NCBI GenBank assembly: GCA_028277545.1
Contig: JANQGB010001059.1
Location: 1 to 5,866 of the forward strand
Source of the DNA: Phycisphaerae bacterium
Lineage (GTDB): Bacteria > Planctomycetota > Phycisphaerae > UBA1845
DNA: 5,866 nt
Reading direction: 5' to 3'
Shown here: positions 1 to 5,861 of the stretch, piece after piece
Position numbering within the stretch: the first letter of the stretch is position 1
How the letters are laid out: every line of letters starts with the position of its first letter
Program-made: the position numbers and the translations under genes
Notes under the pieces: generated by a model
Seen by the model: only the letters and a program-made list of their open reading frames with translations
Databases searched by the model: none
Told to the model about the DNA's origin: nothing

Positions 1-2
1 CG

Positions 3-344
3 CTTCTGGGGCAGGGCTCGCCGGGCATGAACAGCCTGGCTTATGACAGCGCCACCGGACTGCTCTACACCGTCGTCAACGTCCCCGGCGCCGTCGCCGA
101 GTTGCACCGCCTGGACCCGATCAGCCTGACCGCCGAAACGGTTGGCACCCTGCCCGGCATCTTCGAGGTCTCCGGGCTGGCCGCCTTCGACGGAGCCTTC
201 CTGGCCATTGCCGGCACCAACACCCAGCGCCTGATGGAGATAATAATCCTGGAGGGTGACTCGCTGCTGACCACTACAATCGGGCCCCTGCCCTCGACCG
301 GCCTGGAAGGACTGGCCGTCTTCGCCGACCGCGGCCATAACTGA
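3..344 (+). CDS. C-terminal end of a beta-propeller-like repeat protein (5' end outside window)
   Basis: The reading frame is open to the left edge of the window and ends at TGA 342-344. An ATG lies at 27-29, but the frame continues upstream of it (LLGQGSPG before the Met), so this is most likely the tail of a longer protein. About 113 residues are visible. They show two blade-like units: 'NSLAYDSATGLLYTV' leading to 'LHRLDPISLTAETVGTLPG', then 'VSGLAAFDGAFLAIAG' leading to 'TTTIGPLPSTGLEGLAVF'. The pattern 'GLAxd..tg.LY.v...l..id...t..tlvG.lp' is common in secreted propeller-type repeat proteins. No enzyme motif, membrane segment or C-terminal sorting signal is visible, and the protein ends in RGHN. 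The exact family and function are unknown. A genuine short 105-residue protein starting at 27 is possible, but it would have no signal peptide and too few blades to close a propeller. Confidence 0.6.
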   Translation, partial: LLGQGSPGMNSLAYDSATGLLYTVVNVPGAVAELHRLDPISLTAETVGTLPGIFEVSGLAAFDGAFLAIAGTNTQRLMEIIILEGDSLLTTTIGPLPSTGLEGLAVFADRGHN

Positions 345-393
345 CGCAGCACGGCACAGTCCGCATCAGCGCCACCGGATGCGCACACCTGAC

Positions 394-476
394 TGTGGCA
401 CCGCTGCCTGCCGCTGAGCATGTGGTACCGGCATCCTGCCGGTGAGTATGTGGCACCGGCATCTTGCCGGTGCAAT
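394..476. repeat. Three tandem 27-28 bp palindromic repeat units
   Basis: Units begin TGTGG at 394, 421 and 449. The second and third agree at 22 of their first 24 bases. The first is more degenerate and one base shorter. The core of the third unit, CACCGGCATCTTGCCGGTG, folds into a 9-bp perfect stem (453-461 with 465-473) and a TCT loop. The second unit has a 7-bp stem (427-433 with 437-443) and a TCC loop. They lie between two convergently transcribed genes, which suits a REP-like element or a bidirectional transcription terminator, although no T-tract follows. From memory, repeats of this wording occur dispersed in planctomycete-type genomes and produce spurious peptides such as 'HRQDAGAT'. 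No transposase is adjacent. Confidence 0.75.
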
Positions 477-526
477 CATTACCGAGACCCATGCCATACT
501 TCTCGAAGCAGACCTTCACCCGAAAC

Positions 527-544
527 GGTGCATCAAGATGCACC
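527..544. repeat. Perfect 8-bp inverted repeat (hairpin)
   Basis: GGTGCATCAAGATGCACC is a perfect palindrome of 8-bp arms (527-534 and 537-544) around AA. In a folded RNA the loop would be about four bases (CAAG). Its sequence is unrelated to the tandem repeat 50 bp upstream. It lies 39 bp beyond the stop codon of the leftward gene ending at 584, so it could act as that gene's terminator or be a second family of dispersed repeat. A further small palindrome, GACCGGTC, follows at 551-558. There is no U-run, so ordinary intrinsic termination is not well supported. Confidence 0.55.
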
Positions 545-583
545 CTACCTGACCGGTCGAAGACGGCATTGGGTTCAGAGCGG

Positions 584-1603
584 CTACGGCACGATGAAGA
601 CGTCAGTAGCCGAGGCAGGCACTTCCGTTCCGTCGTAGTCGGTGTTGCTCCCCGCCAGCCACATGTTATCACGGGCAGCGTCCAGCACCGGTGAGGTCCG
701 CCAGTGGACACGCCCGTCGGCATGCAGCACGTTCTGGCCGTAGCCGGCGTGCGAGGTGGAGTTGGTAGTCTTGGGATCCAGATCGGAGTTGAACCTGCCG
801 TCCTCGAACAGCGGGTTGGCATCGGAGATCAGCGGAACGGCCCGGCGGGCCAGGATGGTCAGCCGCATCGGAACGGGCCCGGCAATACGCTGGAGGTCGT
901 AGCTGCAGTTGCGCCGCTCGGGGAAGTCGGTGTTGCGGTCCACATCCTCAGGTGACATCTCCTGGGCACTCTTGCGCGCCTGGCAGACGAAGAGCTTGGG
1001 ACTCTTGACGTAGCCGCCCCGGAGCACCAGGTACATGTTGCTGCGATTGGTGCGGGCAGGCTTACCGGCAGTCTTCAGCCAGGGCTGGCCCGGCTGCCGG
1101 GCTACGGACGGCATCAACCCGGCGTAAGCCTGGGTGTAACTGCTGGTACCCCTGAACAATGAAGCTAGGTTGCCGGCGCAGGCCTGCTGGCGCGACTTGA
1201 ACCGGGATGAAGAAATGGACGGTACGATGATTCCCACGAAGATGGTGATGCAAGCCGCCAAAGCCACCAACTCGCGCAGCGAGAGTATCGGCCGCCCGCC
1301 CCGCCCGCGCTCGGCGTCCGGCGGCAAGGCCGGCGCGGCCCGCTGATCGCCGATGGCTGACGTGGCGGACTGCGCCGCGATGGCGTCGAGAATGTCGTCC
1401 ACCATGGATGCCGGCGGCGGCGGAGTCGTCCAGGTATCCAGCGGCGCCAACGTTTGGCGCAAGCGCTCCAGCCTGGCGGCCAGGACAGCGTCTCGACCCA
1501 GAGCGGCCGCTACGCGGGCAGCCTGGGCCTCATCGCAACGCTCCAACAGAAAATCGAGCAGCGTATCGTCGCTGATCTGTTCGGGCTCTTCCATCTTGCT
1601 CAA
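584..1603 (-). CDS. Membrane anti-sigma-like protein with pseudopilin / H-X9-DG-type extracytoplasmic domain
   Basis: A 339-residue protein encoded just downstream of an ECF sigma factor and probably its regulator. Residues 10-56 form an acidic and arginine-rich amphipathic region (DDTLLDFLLERCDEAQAARV) like the N-terminus of non-zinc anti-sigma factors; the HxxxCxxC zinc motif is absent. A proline-rich linker follows (residues 61-66). Residues 109-130 form one membrane helix. Residues 131-339 should be outside the cytoplasm and match the body of planctomycete prepilin-like proteins: 'QQACAGNLASLF' then 'YTQAYAGLMPS', 'KLFVCQAR', 'NVLHADGRVHW', 'DNMWL', and a C-terminal 'DVFIVP'. The start is TTG at 1603, chosen because AAGGAAG lies 8 nt upstream; an in-frame ATG at 1594 would be too far (17 nt). 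It could also be a plain pseudopilin with an extended N-terminus. The domain reading is fairly sure; the anti-sigma role is inferred from the N-terminus and gene order. Confidence 0.78.
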   Translation of the reverse strand: MSKMEEPEQISDDTLLDFLLERCDEAQAARVAAALGRDAVLAARLERLRQTLAPLDTWTTPPPPASMVDDILDAIAAQSATSAIGDQRAAPALPPDAERGRGGRPILSLRELVALAACITIFVGIIVPSISSSRFKSRQQACAGNLASLFRGTSSYTQAYAGLMPSVARQPGQPWLKTAGKPARTNRSNMYLVLRGGYVKSPKLFVCQARKSAQEMSPEDVDRNTDFPERRNCSYDLQRIAGPVPMRLTILARRAVPLISDANPLFEDGRFNSDLDPKTTNSTSHAGYGQNVLHADGRVHWRTSPVLDAARDNMWLAGSNTDYDGTEVPASATDVFIVP

Positions 1604-1611
1604 CGTCCGTG

Positions 1612-1618
1612 CTTCCTT
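1612..1618 (-). promoter_or_regulatory. Ribosome binding site deciding a TTG start
   Basis: On the minus strand AAGGAAG lies 8 nt before the TTG at 1603 and 17 nt before the alternative ATG at 1594. This is the main reason for choosing the rare TTG start of the anti-sigma-like gene. A TTG start would lower its translation relative to the sigma gene upstream. Confidence 0.55.
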
Positions 1619-1726
1619 CGCAACGTCGGCTCAGCGTCACAGCGCTGTACGATCGGGCTGGTCCGGCGGTTCGTCGGTCCTTACCGCCCGGCCGACAACA
1701 GGCCGAGCAGACCTTGCCCGCCGAGC

Positions 1727-2365
1727 CTACGTCTCTTCCTCCAACCCCTGCGTGAGGGGATCGCCTTCAACCAGGCCGGCCTCGACGGCAGCCTTGTACT
1801 GTCGGCCAAACTGCGCTACCGCCGAATGCAGCCGGCTTTTCACCGTACCCAGGGGGATGTCCAGAATCGCGGCCATCTCCTTGTACGCAAACCGGTGGTA
1901 GTAGGACAGCACCAGCGCTTCCCGCAGATGACCCGGCAACTCGTCCATCACGCGCTGGACAGCCTGTCGCTTCTCCTGGTTCTGCAGTCCCTGGTCGACC
2001 GGCAACTCCTCATCGGCCAGCAGATCGGCGAACGTCTGGCCGGCGCCGTCGTCCGAACCGATGCGGGCGTCCAGCGGGACCTCTGACTTGCGGGCCCGGC
2101 TTCTGAGCCAGTCCCGCGCCTTGTTCGCGGCAATGGTGAACAGCCAGGGCTTGAACCGGCGCGCCTGATCGAAGCTGGACGCGGACAGATGGACCTGCAG
2201 AAAGGCCTCCTGGGCCACGTCCTCGGCCGCCGCCGAACTGCTCGTGAAGCGCAGAACGAACTGGAATAGCTCCCGGTTATGCCGGCGGACCAGTTCGGCG
2301 AAACTGCCGCCATCACCCGCCACATGGTCAGCCAGTAATCGTTCATCCGTTGGCGCATCCACCAC
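1727..2365 (-). CDS. ECF-type RNA polymerase sigma factor (sigma-70 family)
   Basis: A 212-residue sigma factor of the extracytoplasmic-function type, which directs RNA polymerase to a dedicated promoter set. Region 2 spans about residues 22-92: 'FAELVRRHNRELFQFVLR', the core-binding 'AEDVAQEAFLQV' (47-58) and the promoter-melting 'FKPWLFTIAANKARDWLR' (71-88). A linker of about 45 acidic residues follows. Region 4 spans about 140-190, with 'LPGHLREALVLSYY' and the helix-turn-helix 'YKEMAAILDIPLGTVKSRL' ending at 179. The tail 'EGDPLTQGLEEET' is short and has no added C-terminal domain. The length is normal for the family, and regions 1 and 3 are absent as expected. The start is GTG at 2365 (a second GTG follows directly at 2362), 9 nt after AAGGA; a stop lies in frame 5 codons upstream. 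The anti-sigma-like gene follows after 123 bp. The subgroup and target promoters cannot be told from sequence alone. Confidence 0.93.
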   Translation of the reverse strand: MVDAPTDERLLADHVAGDGGSFAELVRRHNRELFQFVLRFTSSSAAAEDVAQEAFLQVHLSASSFDQARRFKPWLFTIAANKARDWLRSRARKSEVPLDARIGSDDGAGQTFADLLADEELPVDQGLQNQEKRQAVQRVMDELPGHLREALVLSYYHRFAYKEMAAILDIPLGTVKSRLHSAVAQFGRQYKAAVEAGLVEGDPLTQGLEEET

Positions 2366-2455
2366 TCCATTGTATCCTTACGCCCCGTTCACGATAGGAG
2401 TTCGCTGGCTGGTTGCGCGTTTCTGACGGGCAGCCGCGAGCATTCGGCAGCTTCG
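2366..2455. promoter_or_regulatory. Divergent intergenic region between the sigma factor and L,D-transpeptidase genes
   Basis: These 90 bp separate two genes read in opposite directions, so promoters for both units should lie here or overlap the gene starts. I see no convincing -35/-10 or -24/-12 pair on either strand. An AGGAG at 2396-2400 on the plus strand has no matching ATG, GTG or TTG start in the L,D-transpeptidase frame. Confidence 0.4.
2375..2379 (-). promoter_or_regulatory. Ribosome binding site of the sigma factor gene
   Basis: AAGGA on the minus strand, 9 nt before the GTG at 2365. It supports this start over the out-of-frame ATG at 2370, which opens a different frame lacking sigma-factor motifs. 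Confidence 0.55.
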
Positions 2456-3091
2456 ATGCCCAGGCTTCGCTCAAGCTTTTGTTTGGCAGGATCTTGCAAG
2501 GCTGCGGCTGCCACGGCCGCCGTGGCCGGGGCCGTGTTATGGGCGGTATGCCTGGTCCGCGGAGCCGACGGCGATCCGTCGACGGGAGACGGCCGCGGGC
2601 CAGCTTTCACCGTAGAGAATCCCAGGGTGGTAGTCCTCAAGTCCAGGGGCTGGCTGCACCTGTTTGATGGTGACGCGCTGGTCCGCTCGTACCCCATAGC
2701 CCTGGGGCATAACCCCGTCGGACCCAAGCGGCTTCTGGCTGACGGCCGGACGCCTGAGGGAGCCTTCCGCATCTGCGAGCGCCGGCTGGCCAGCGAGCAT
2801 CATCGTTTTCTGGGCATCGATTATCCCGGCGCCGAGGCGGCCCGCTGGGGTCTGGCTGCCGGCCTGCTGACTGACGGCGAAGCTCGGGCCATACAGGAGG
2901 CATCGGCCGAGGGCCGCTGCCCACCGTGGGACACGGCGCTCGGCGGCGCCATCGGCATTCACGGCCACGGCAGCAAAGCTGACCACGCGGACCGGAACTG
3001 GACCGCCGGCTGCGTAGCGTTGGCCGACGCCCACGTCGAGGAGCTCTTCGACGTGCTCCGACTGGGCGACGTGGTGGAGATCCTCCCGTGA
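2456..3091 (+). CDS. L,D-transpeptidase, YkuD/ErfK family, membrane-anchored or secreted
   Basis: A 211-residue enzyme of the YkuD fold, which uses a cysteine to form 3-3 peptidoglycan crosslinks or to attach proteins to peptidoglycan outside the cytoplasmic membrane. Residues 1-36 have a basic start (MPRLR) and a hydrophobic stretch at about 17-34, a signal anchor or signal peptide. The catalytic domain is about 55-210. It shows the substrate-loop motif 'DGRTPEGAFRI' (96-106), the histidine motif 'GIHGHG' (167-172), and 'NWTAGCVAL' (181-189) with nucleophile Cys186; this is the [ST]xGC form of the family motif. The insert 'RWGLAAGLLTDGEARAI' is typical of the YafK-like branch. It ends 'LGDVVEILP'. 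The ATG at 2456 has no good Shine-Dalgarno sequence, but the frame upstream offers no ATG, GTG or TTG back to at least 2372. The sigma-54 activator follows after 31 bp, so the two are probably cotranscribed. Which reaction it performs is not determined. Confidence 0.93.
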   Translation: MPRLRSSFCLAGSCKAAAATAAVAGAVLWAVCLVRGADGDPSTGDGRGPAFTVENPRVVVLKSRGWLHLFDGDALVRSYPIALGHNPVGPKRLLADGRTPEGAFRICERRLASEHHRFLGIDYPGAEAARWGLAAGLLTDGEARAIQEASAEGRCPPWDTALGGAIGIHGHGSKADHADRNWTAGCVALADAHVEELFDVLRLGDVVEILP

Positions 3092-3107
3092 CTCTGAGGT
3101 GTCAAGC

Positions 3108-3112
3108 GGGGA
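3108..3112 (+). promoter_or_regulatory. Ribosome binding site of the sigma-54 activator
   Basis: GGGGA lies 10 nt before the ATG at 3123. The alternative GTG at 3099, only 7 nt after the preceding stop codon, has nothing better than GAG directly against it, so the ATG start is preferred. Confidence 0.4.
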
Positions 3113-3122
3113 ACTCATCGGC

Positions 3123-4625
3123 ATGAAACTCCCCACCAGCAATCTGTCGCCCGACTCGTTGGCAGCCCTGGCCGAAGCTTCGGCCGCCATCAACTCGAGC
3201 CTGGAATTCGACAAGGTCCTCAACGCCATCGCCGAGAGTGCCGCCGAGGTTCTCAGCGCTGAAGCCAGCAGCGTGTTGCTGCTGGACCAGCGGCGCCGGA
3301 AGCTGGTCTTCGTCGCCGCGGTCGGAGATCGCGGCAACGCCCTGGTTGGCGAGGAGTTCGACGCAGAATTGGGCATCGCCGGGCACGTGGCCGCCACAGG
3401 TGAACCCGCCATCGCTCCCGACGTACACAAGAACGAGCACTTCTTCGAAGGCATCGACGCCAAGAGCAGTTTTCAGACCCGCGGGCTGATTGCCGCGCCG
3501 ATGATCCACCAGTCCGAGGTGATCGGCGTGGTGGAGGTCCTCAATCGCAGGGGCGGCGTCAGCTTCGAACGCGGTGACCTCGACCTCCTGCTGGTCTTCG
3601 CCAATCTGGCAGCGATCGGGGCCTGCAACGCCCGGGCTCACGAGCAACTGCGGCGCGAGAACCAGGGACTGCGCCAGGCCACCCTCGGCAGCGAGGAGAT
3701 CATCGGTCAGTCCGGCGCCCTGGCCGGGGCACTGCGACTCTGTGACCGAGTGGCCAACAGCAACGCCACCGTCCTGTTGCTCGGCGAAACTGGGACGGGC
3801 AAAGAGGTGACCGCCAGGTACGTCCACAACCAGTCGCCGCGCGCCGACCGGGCCTTCATTGGCCTGAACTGCGCGGCCCTCACTGAGACACTGCTGGAAA
3901 GCGAGCTCTTCGGCCACGAGAAGGGAGCCTTCACCGGAGCCACCTCCCAGAAGGTCGGGCGGTTCGAACTGGCGGATGGGGGCACGCTCTTCCTCGACGA
4001 GATCGGCGACATAAGTGCTTCGACCCAGGTGAAACTGCTCCGCGTTCTTGAGGAGCGGGAGTTCGTCCGCGTCGGCGGGGTCAAGACGGTGTCTTGCGAC
4101 GTGCGCATCATCGCCGCTACTAACCGCAACCTTAAAGAAGCCGTCGCCTCGGGATCGTTCCGAGAAGACCTCTTCTACCGCCTGAATGTCTTCCCCATCG
4201 AAGTGCCCCCGTTGCGGCAGCGCCGCGAGGACATCCCGCCGCTGGCGGAGCACTTCAACCAGCGGGCCAGCGCCGAGATGGGCCGCACAGCGCCAAGACT
4301 ATCCGGTGCAACCACCGCCATCCTGACCAGTCACAAGTGGCCGGGCAACATCCGTGAACTCCGCAACGTGATCGAGCGCGCGGTGCTGCTTTGTGACGGC
4401 GACGAGATTCTCCCGCGCCACCTGCCGCGTGAGATCGTCGGCACCACTGCTGCCACCATCGAGTCGCAGGGCGACTCCAGCCTTTGGGGCTATGAGCGGG
4501 CCATGATCATCAAGGCCCTTACGGAGAATGACTGGAACCAGTCCCAGGCGGCCCGCTCCCTGGGCATCAGCCGCGACAACCTGCGCTATCGGGTCAAGAA
4601 GTACAAGATCGAAAAGCCGACTTAG
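3123..4625 (+). CDS. GAF-AAA+-Fis sigma-54-dependent transcriptional activator
   Basis: An NtrC/NifA-type enhancer-binding protein of 500 residues from ATG 3123, or 508 from GTG 3099; numbering below is for 508. A GAF sensor domain spans about 20-180, with 'LIAAPMIHQSEVIGVVEVLN' (130-149). A charged linker, probably coiled coil (180-195), leads to the AAA+ domain: Walker A 'GETGTGKE' (229-236), the sigma-54-contacting loop 'GAFTGA' (276-281), Walker B 'GGTLFLDEIGD' (294-304), 'AATN' (339-342), the arginine-finger segment 'FREDLFYRLNVFPI' (354-367) and sensor II 'WPGNIRELRN' (414-423). A Fis-type helix-turn-helix ends the protein (about 465-503, 'NQSQAARSLGISRDNLRYRV'). Every motif needed for ATP-driven open-complex formation is intact. 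There is no receiver or PAS domain, so it should be controlled by a ligand or partner binding GAF, not by phosphorelay. It follows the L,D-transpeptidase closely. Its target promoters are unknown. Confidence 0.95.
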   Translation: MKLPTSNLSPDSLAALAEASAAINSSLEFDKVLNAIAESAAEVLSAEASSVLLLDQRRRKLVFVAAVGDRGNALVGEEFDAELGIAGHVAATGEPAIAPDVHKNEHFFEGIDAKSSFQTRGLIAAPMIHQSEVIGVVEVLNRRGGVSFERGDLDLLLVFANLAAIGACNARAHEQLRRENQGLRQATLGSEEIIGQSGALAGALRLCDRVANSNATVLLLGETGTGKEVTARYVHNQSPRADRAFIGLNCAALTETLLESELFGHEKGAFTGATSQKVGRFELADGGTLFLDEIGDISASTQVKLLRVLEEREFVRVGGVKTVSCDVRIIAATNRNLKEAVASGSFREDLFYRLNVFPIEVPPLRQRREDIPPLAEHFNQRASAEMGRTAPRLSGATTAILTSHKWPGNIRELRNVIERAVLLCDGDEILPRHLPREIVGTTAATIESQGDSSLWGYERAMIIKALTENDWNQSQAARSLGISRDNLRYRVKKYKIEKPT

Positions 4626-4688
4626 CCGGCCATCGGCGGCAATACCGCGGGCACGTTGAACGGCACGCAATCGGCGTGTGCCTGCTAC

Positions 4689-4703
4689 GCCTGAGGCTCA
4701 GGC
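4689..4703. terminator. Small hairpin in the convergent gap, possible bidirectional terminator
   Basis: GCCTGAGGCTCAGGC is a 7-bp perfect inverted repeat around one G; as a hairpin it gives about 6 bp with a 3-base loop. It lies between the converging ends of the sigma-54 activator (stop 4625) and the acyl-CoA dehydrogenase (stop 4740). No T-run follows on either strand, so this is a position-based guess. Nothing else is visible in this 114-bp gap. Confidence 0.3.
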
Positions 4704-4739
4704 GGCGTCACCGGACCACACCTGTCAGCACGCCGGCAC

Positions 4740-5861
4740 TCAATCGCGCAGCAGGTCTCTGGCGATGACGATTCTCTGTATCTCGCTGGTGCCTTCGTAG
4801 ATGGTGGTCACGCGGGCGTCGCGGGCGAGTTGCTCGACGCGGAATTCTCTGACGTAGCCACTGCCGCCGTGGACCTGCACGGCGCGGTAGGCTATGCGGT
4901 TGGACGCTTCGCTGGCAAAGAGCTTGGCCTTGGCGCTGGCCGCCGGTTCCACCTGGCCGGCATCAACCAGTTCGGCGGCCCGCCAGACCAACTCCCGAGC
5001 GGCCGACAACTCCACCGCCGAGTCGGCTATCATGTGCTGTATAGCCTGAAACTCCGCAATCGGCCTGCCGAACTGCTCGCGCTGCTTGGCATAGGAGACC
5101 ATCTCGTCCAGGCAGGCCTCCGAAATGCCGGTGGCCTGTGCCGCGATCCCAATCCGCCCGCCATCCAGCCCCGCCAGGCAGACCTTCAGCCCGTCGCCCC
5201 CTTCGCCCAGCAGATGAGCCTCTGGGACAAACACGTTGTCCAGGCTGATCACGGCGGTCTCGCTGCCCCGAATGCCGGTCTTGCCGTGGATCTTGTCCCG
5301 CCCCAGGCCCTGCTCGTTGCCATCAATGATCATTGCGCTGAGACCGTCTTTGCCCGGTCCGGTGCGCACCAGGGTCAGGAACCAACGGGCGTTCATCCCG
5401 TTGGTGATCCACATCTTCTCACCCGTCACGCGAAAACCGCCGTCAACGCGCCTGGCTTCGGCGGTCGAGCCGGCGGGATCGCTGCCGGCGCCGGCTTCCG
5501 TAAGTGCGAAAGCGCCAAATGACTCGGGCGCACCCCACGAACTGAGCCACTCGCTTCGACGGGGCTCATGGGCGTGGTGTTGCAGGATCTTGCCCACCAT
5601 GTTGTGAACCGAGAGCGCGACCGCCGCCGAAGGCGACGCATAGGAAATCTCGTGCAGGATATCGGCGTAAGCCCGGTAGCTGCAGCCGAGGCCGCCCAGG
5701 TCCTCGGGAACCACCAGGTTCATCATCCCCATCTCGGCGAGTTGGGGCAACATGACGACCATCGACGACTCGTCTTCATCCCAATCACGGTCAGGCTGGA
5801 TGAGTTCGGCGCGAGCGAAGTCGCGCGTGGCCTCAACTAGCATGGCCTGATCTTCGGTCAT
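4740..5861 (-). CDS. Acyl-CoA dehydrogenase (FAD-dependent); start may lie beyond the window
   Basis: At least 373 residues of an acyl-CoA dehydrogenase, which oxidises an acyl-CoA at the alpha-beta bond using FAD and normally passes electrons to ETF. Visible hallmarks are the N-terminal helical domain ending near 'NLVVPEDLGGLG' (48-59), the first family signature 'FALTEAGAGSD' (118-128), 'GEKMWITNG' (147-155), 'REQFGRPIAEFQAIQHMIAD' (261-280), 'QVHGGSGYVREF' (329-340) and 'YEGTSEIQRIVIARDLL' (355-371). Glu356 in YEGT sits where medium- and short-chain enzymes carry the catalytic base. Length and motifs suit a soluble homotetrameric short-, medium- or branched-chain enzyme; the substrate cannot be fixed. 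The ATG at 5859-5861 is five bases from the window edge and the frame stays open beyond it. Family members usually have a few residues before the equivalent of 'TEDQ', so the real start may lie outside. No partner beta-oxidation gene is visible. Confidence 0.96.
   Translation of the reverse strand: MTEDQAMLVEATRDFARAELIQPDRDWDEDESSMVVMLPQLAEMGMMNLVVPEDLGGLGCSYRAYADILHEISYASPSAAVALSVHNMVGKILQHHAHEPRRSEWLSSWGAPESFGAFALTEAGAGSDPAGSTAEARRVDGGFRVTGEKMWITNGMNARWFLTLVRTGPGKDGLSAMIIDGNEQGLGRDKIHGKTGIRGSETAVISLDNVFVPEAHLLGEGGDGLKVCLAGLDGGRIGIAAQATGISEACLDEMVSYAKQREQFGRPIAEFQAIQHMIADSAVELSAARELVWRAAELVDAGQVEPAASAKAKLFASEASNRIAYRAVQVHGGSGYVREFRVEQLARDARVTTIYEGTSEIQRIVIARDLLRD

Noticed and set aside
362..383. 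CGCATC/GATGCG inverted pair as terminator of the propeller-like gene
   Set aside because: Arms of only 6 bp with a 10-base loop and no T-run; not distinguishable from chance at this GC content.
451..468. Possible sigma-54 promoter (TGGCAC ... TTGC) within the repeat
   Set aside because: Seven bases separate the two boxes where five are required, and the match is a by-product of the palindrome; no plus-strand gene starts downstream.
394..476. CRISPR array
   Set aside because: The units abut directly with no spacers and only three copies exist; no cas gene is nearby.
274..822. A 182-codon minus-strand frame covering the repeat array and the end of the anti-sigma-like gene
   Set aside because: It contains the translated repeats ('GKMPVPHTHRQDAGTT'), the hallmark of a spurious prediction, and overlaps the real gene in another frame.
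2378..2403. ECF-like autoregulatory promoter on the minus strand (GAAC, 17 bp, CGTAA)
   Set aside because: The match is short, and it would start transcription past the AAGGA ribosome binding site, giving a nearly leaderless mRNA. It could be chance; comparison of the upstream regions of orthologues would decide.
2396..2458. Earlier L,D-transpeptidase start using AGGAG at 2396-2400 and CTG at 2405, which would read LAGC like a lipoprotein box
   Set aside because: CTG starts are very rare, there would be no basic and hydrophobic signal before the Cys, and the ATG at 2456 already gives a normal signal-anchor N-terminus.
2537..3463. A 308-codon minus-strand frame across the L,D-transpeptidase and the start of the activator
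   Set aside because: It spans two well-supported plus-strand genes and has low-complexity Ser/Ala/Pro composition with no family motif.
3102..4253. A 383-codon open frame antisense to the sigma-54 activator
   Set aside because: It is opposite a gene with every expected AAA+ and Fis motif intact; long antisense frames are usual in high-GC genes, and the translated product shows no recognisable domain.
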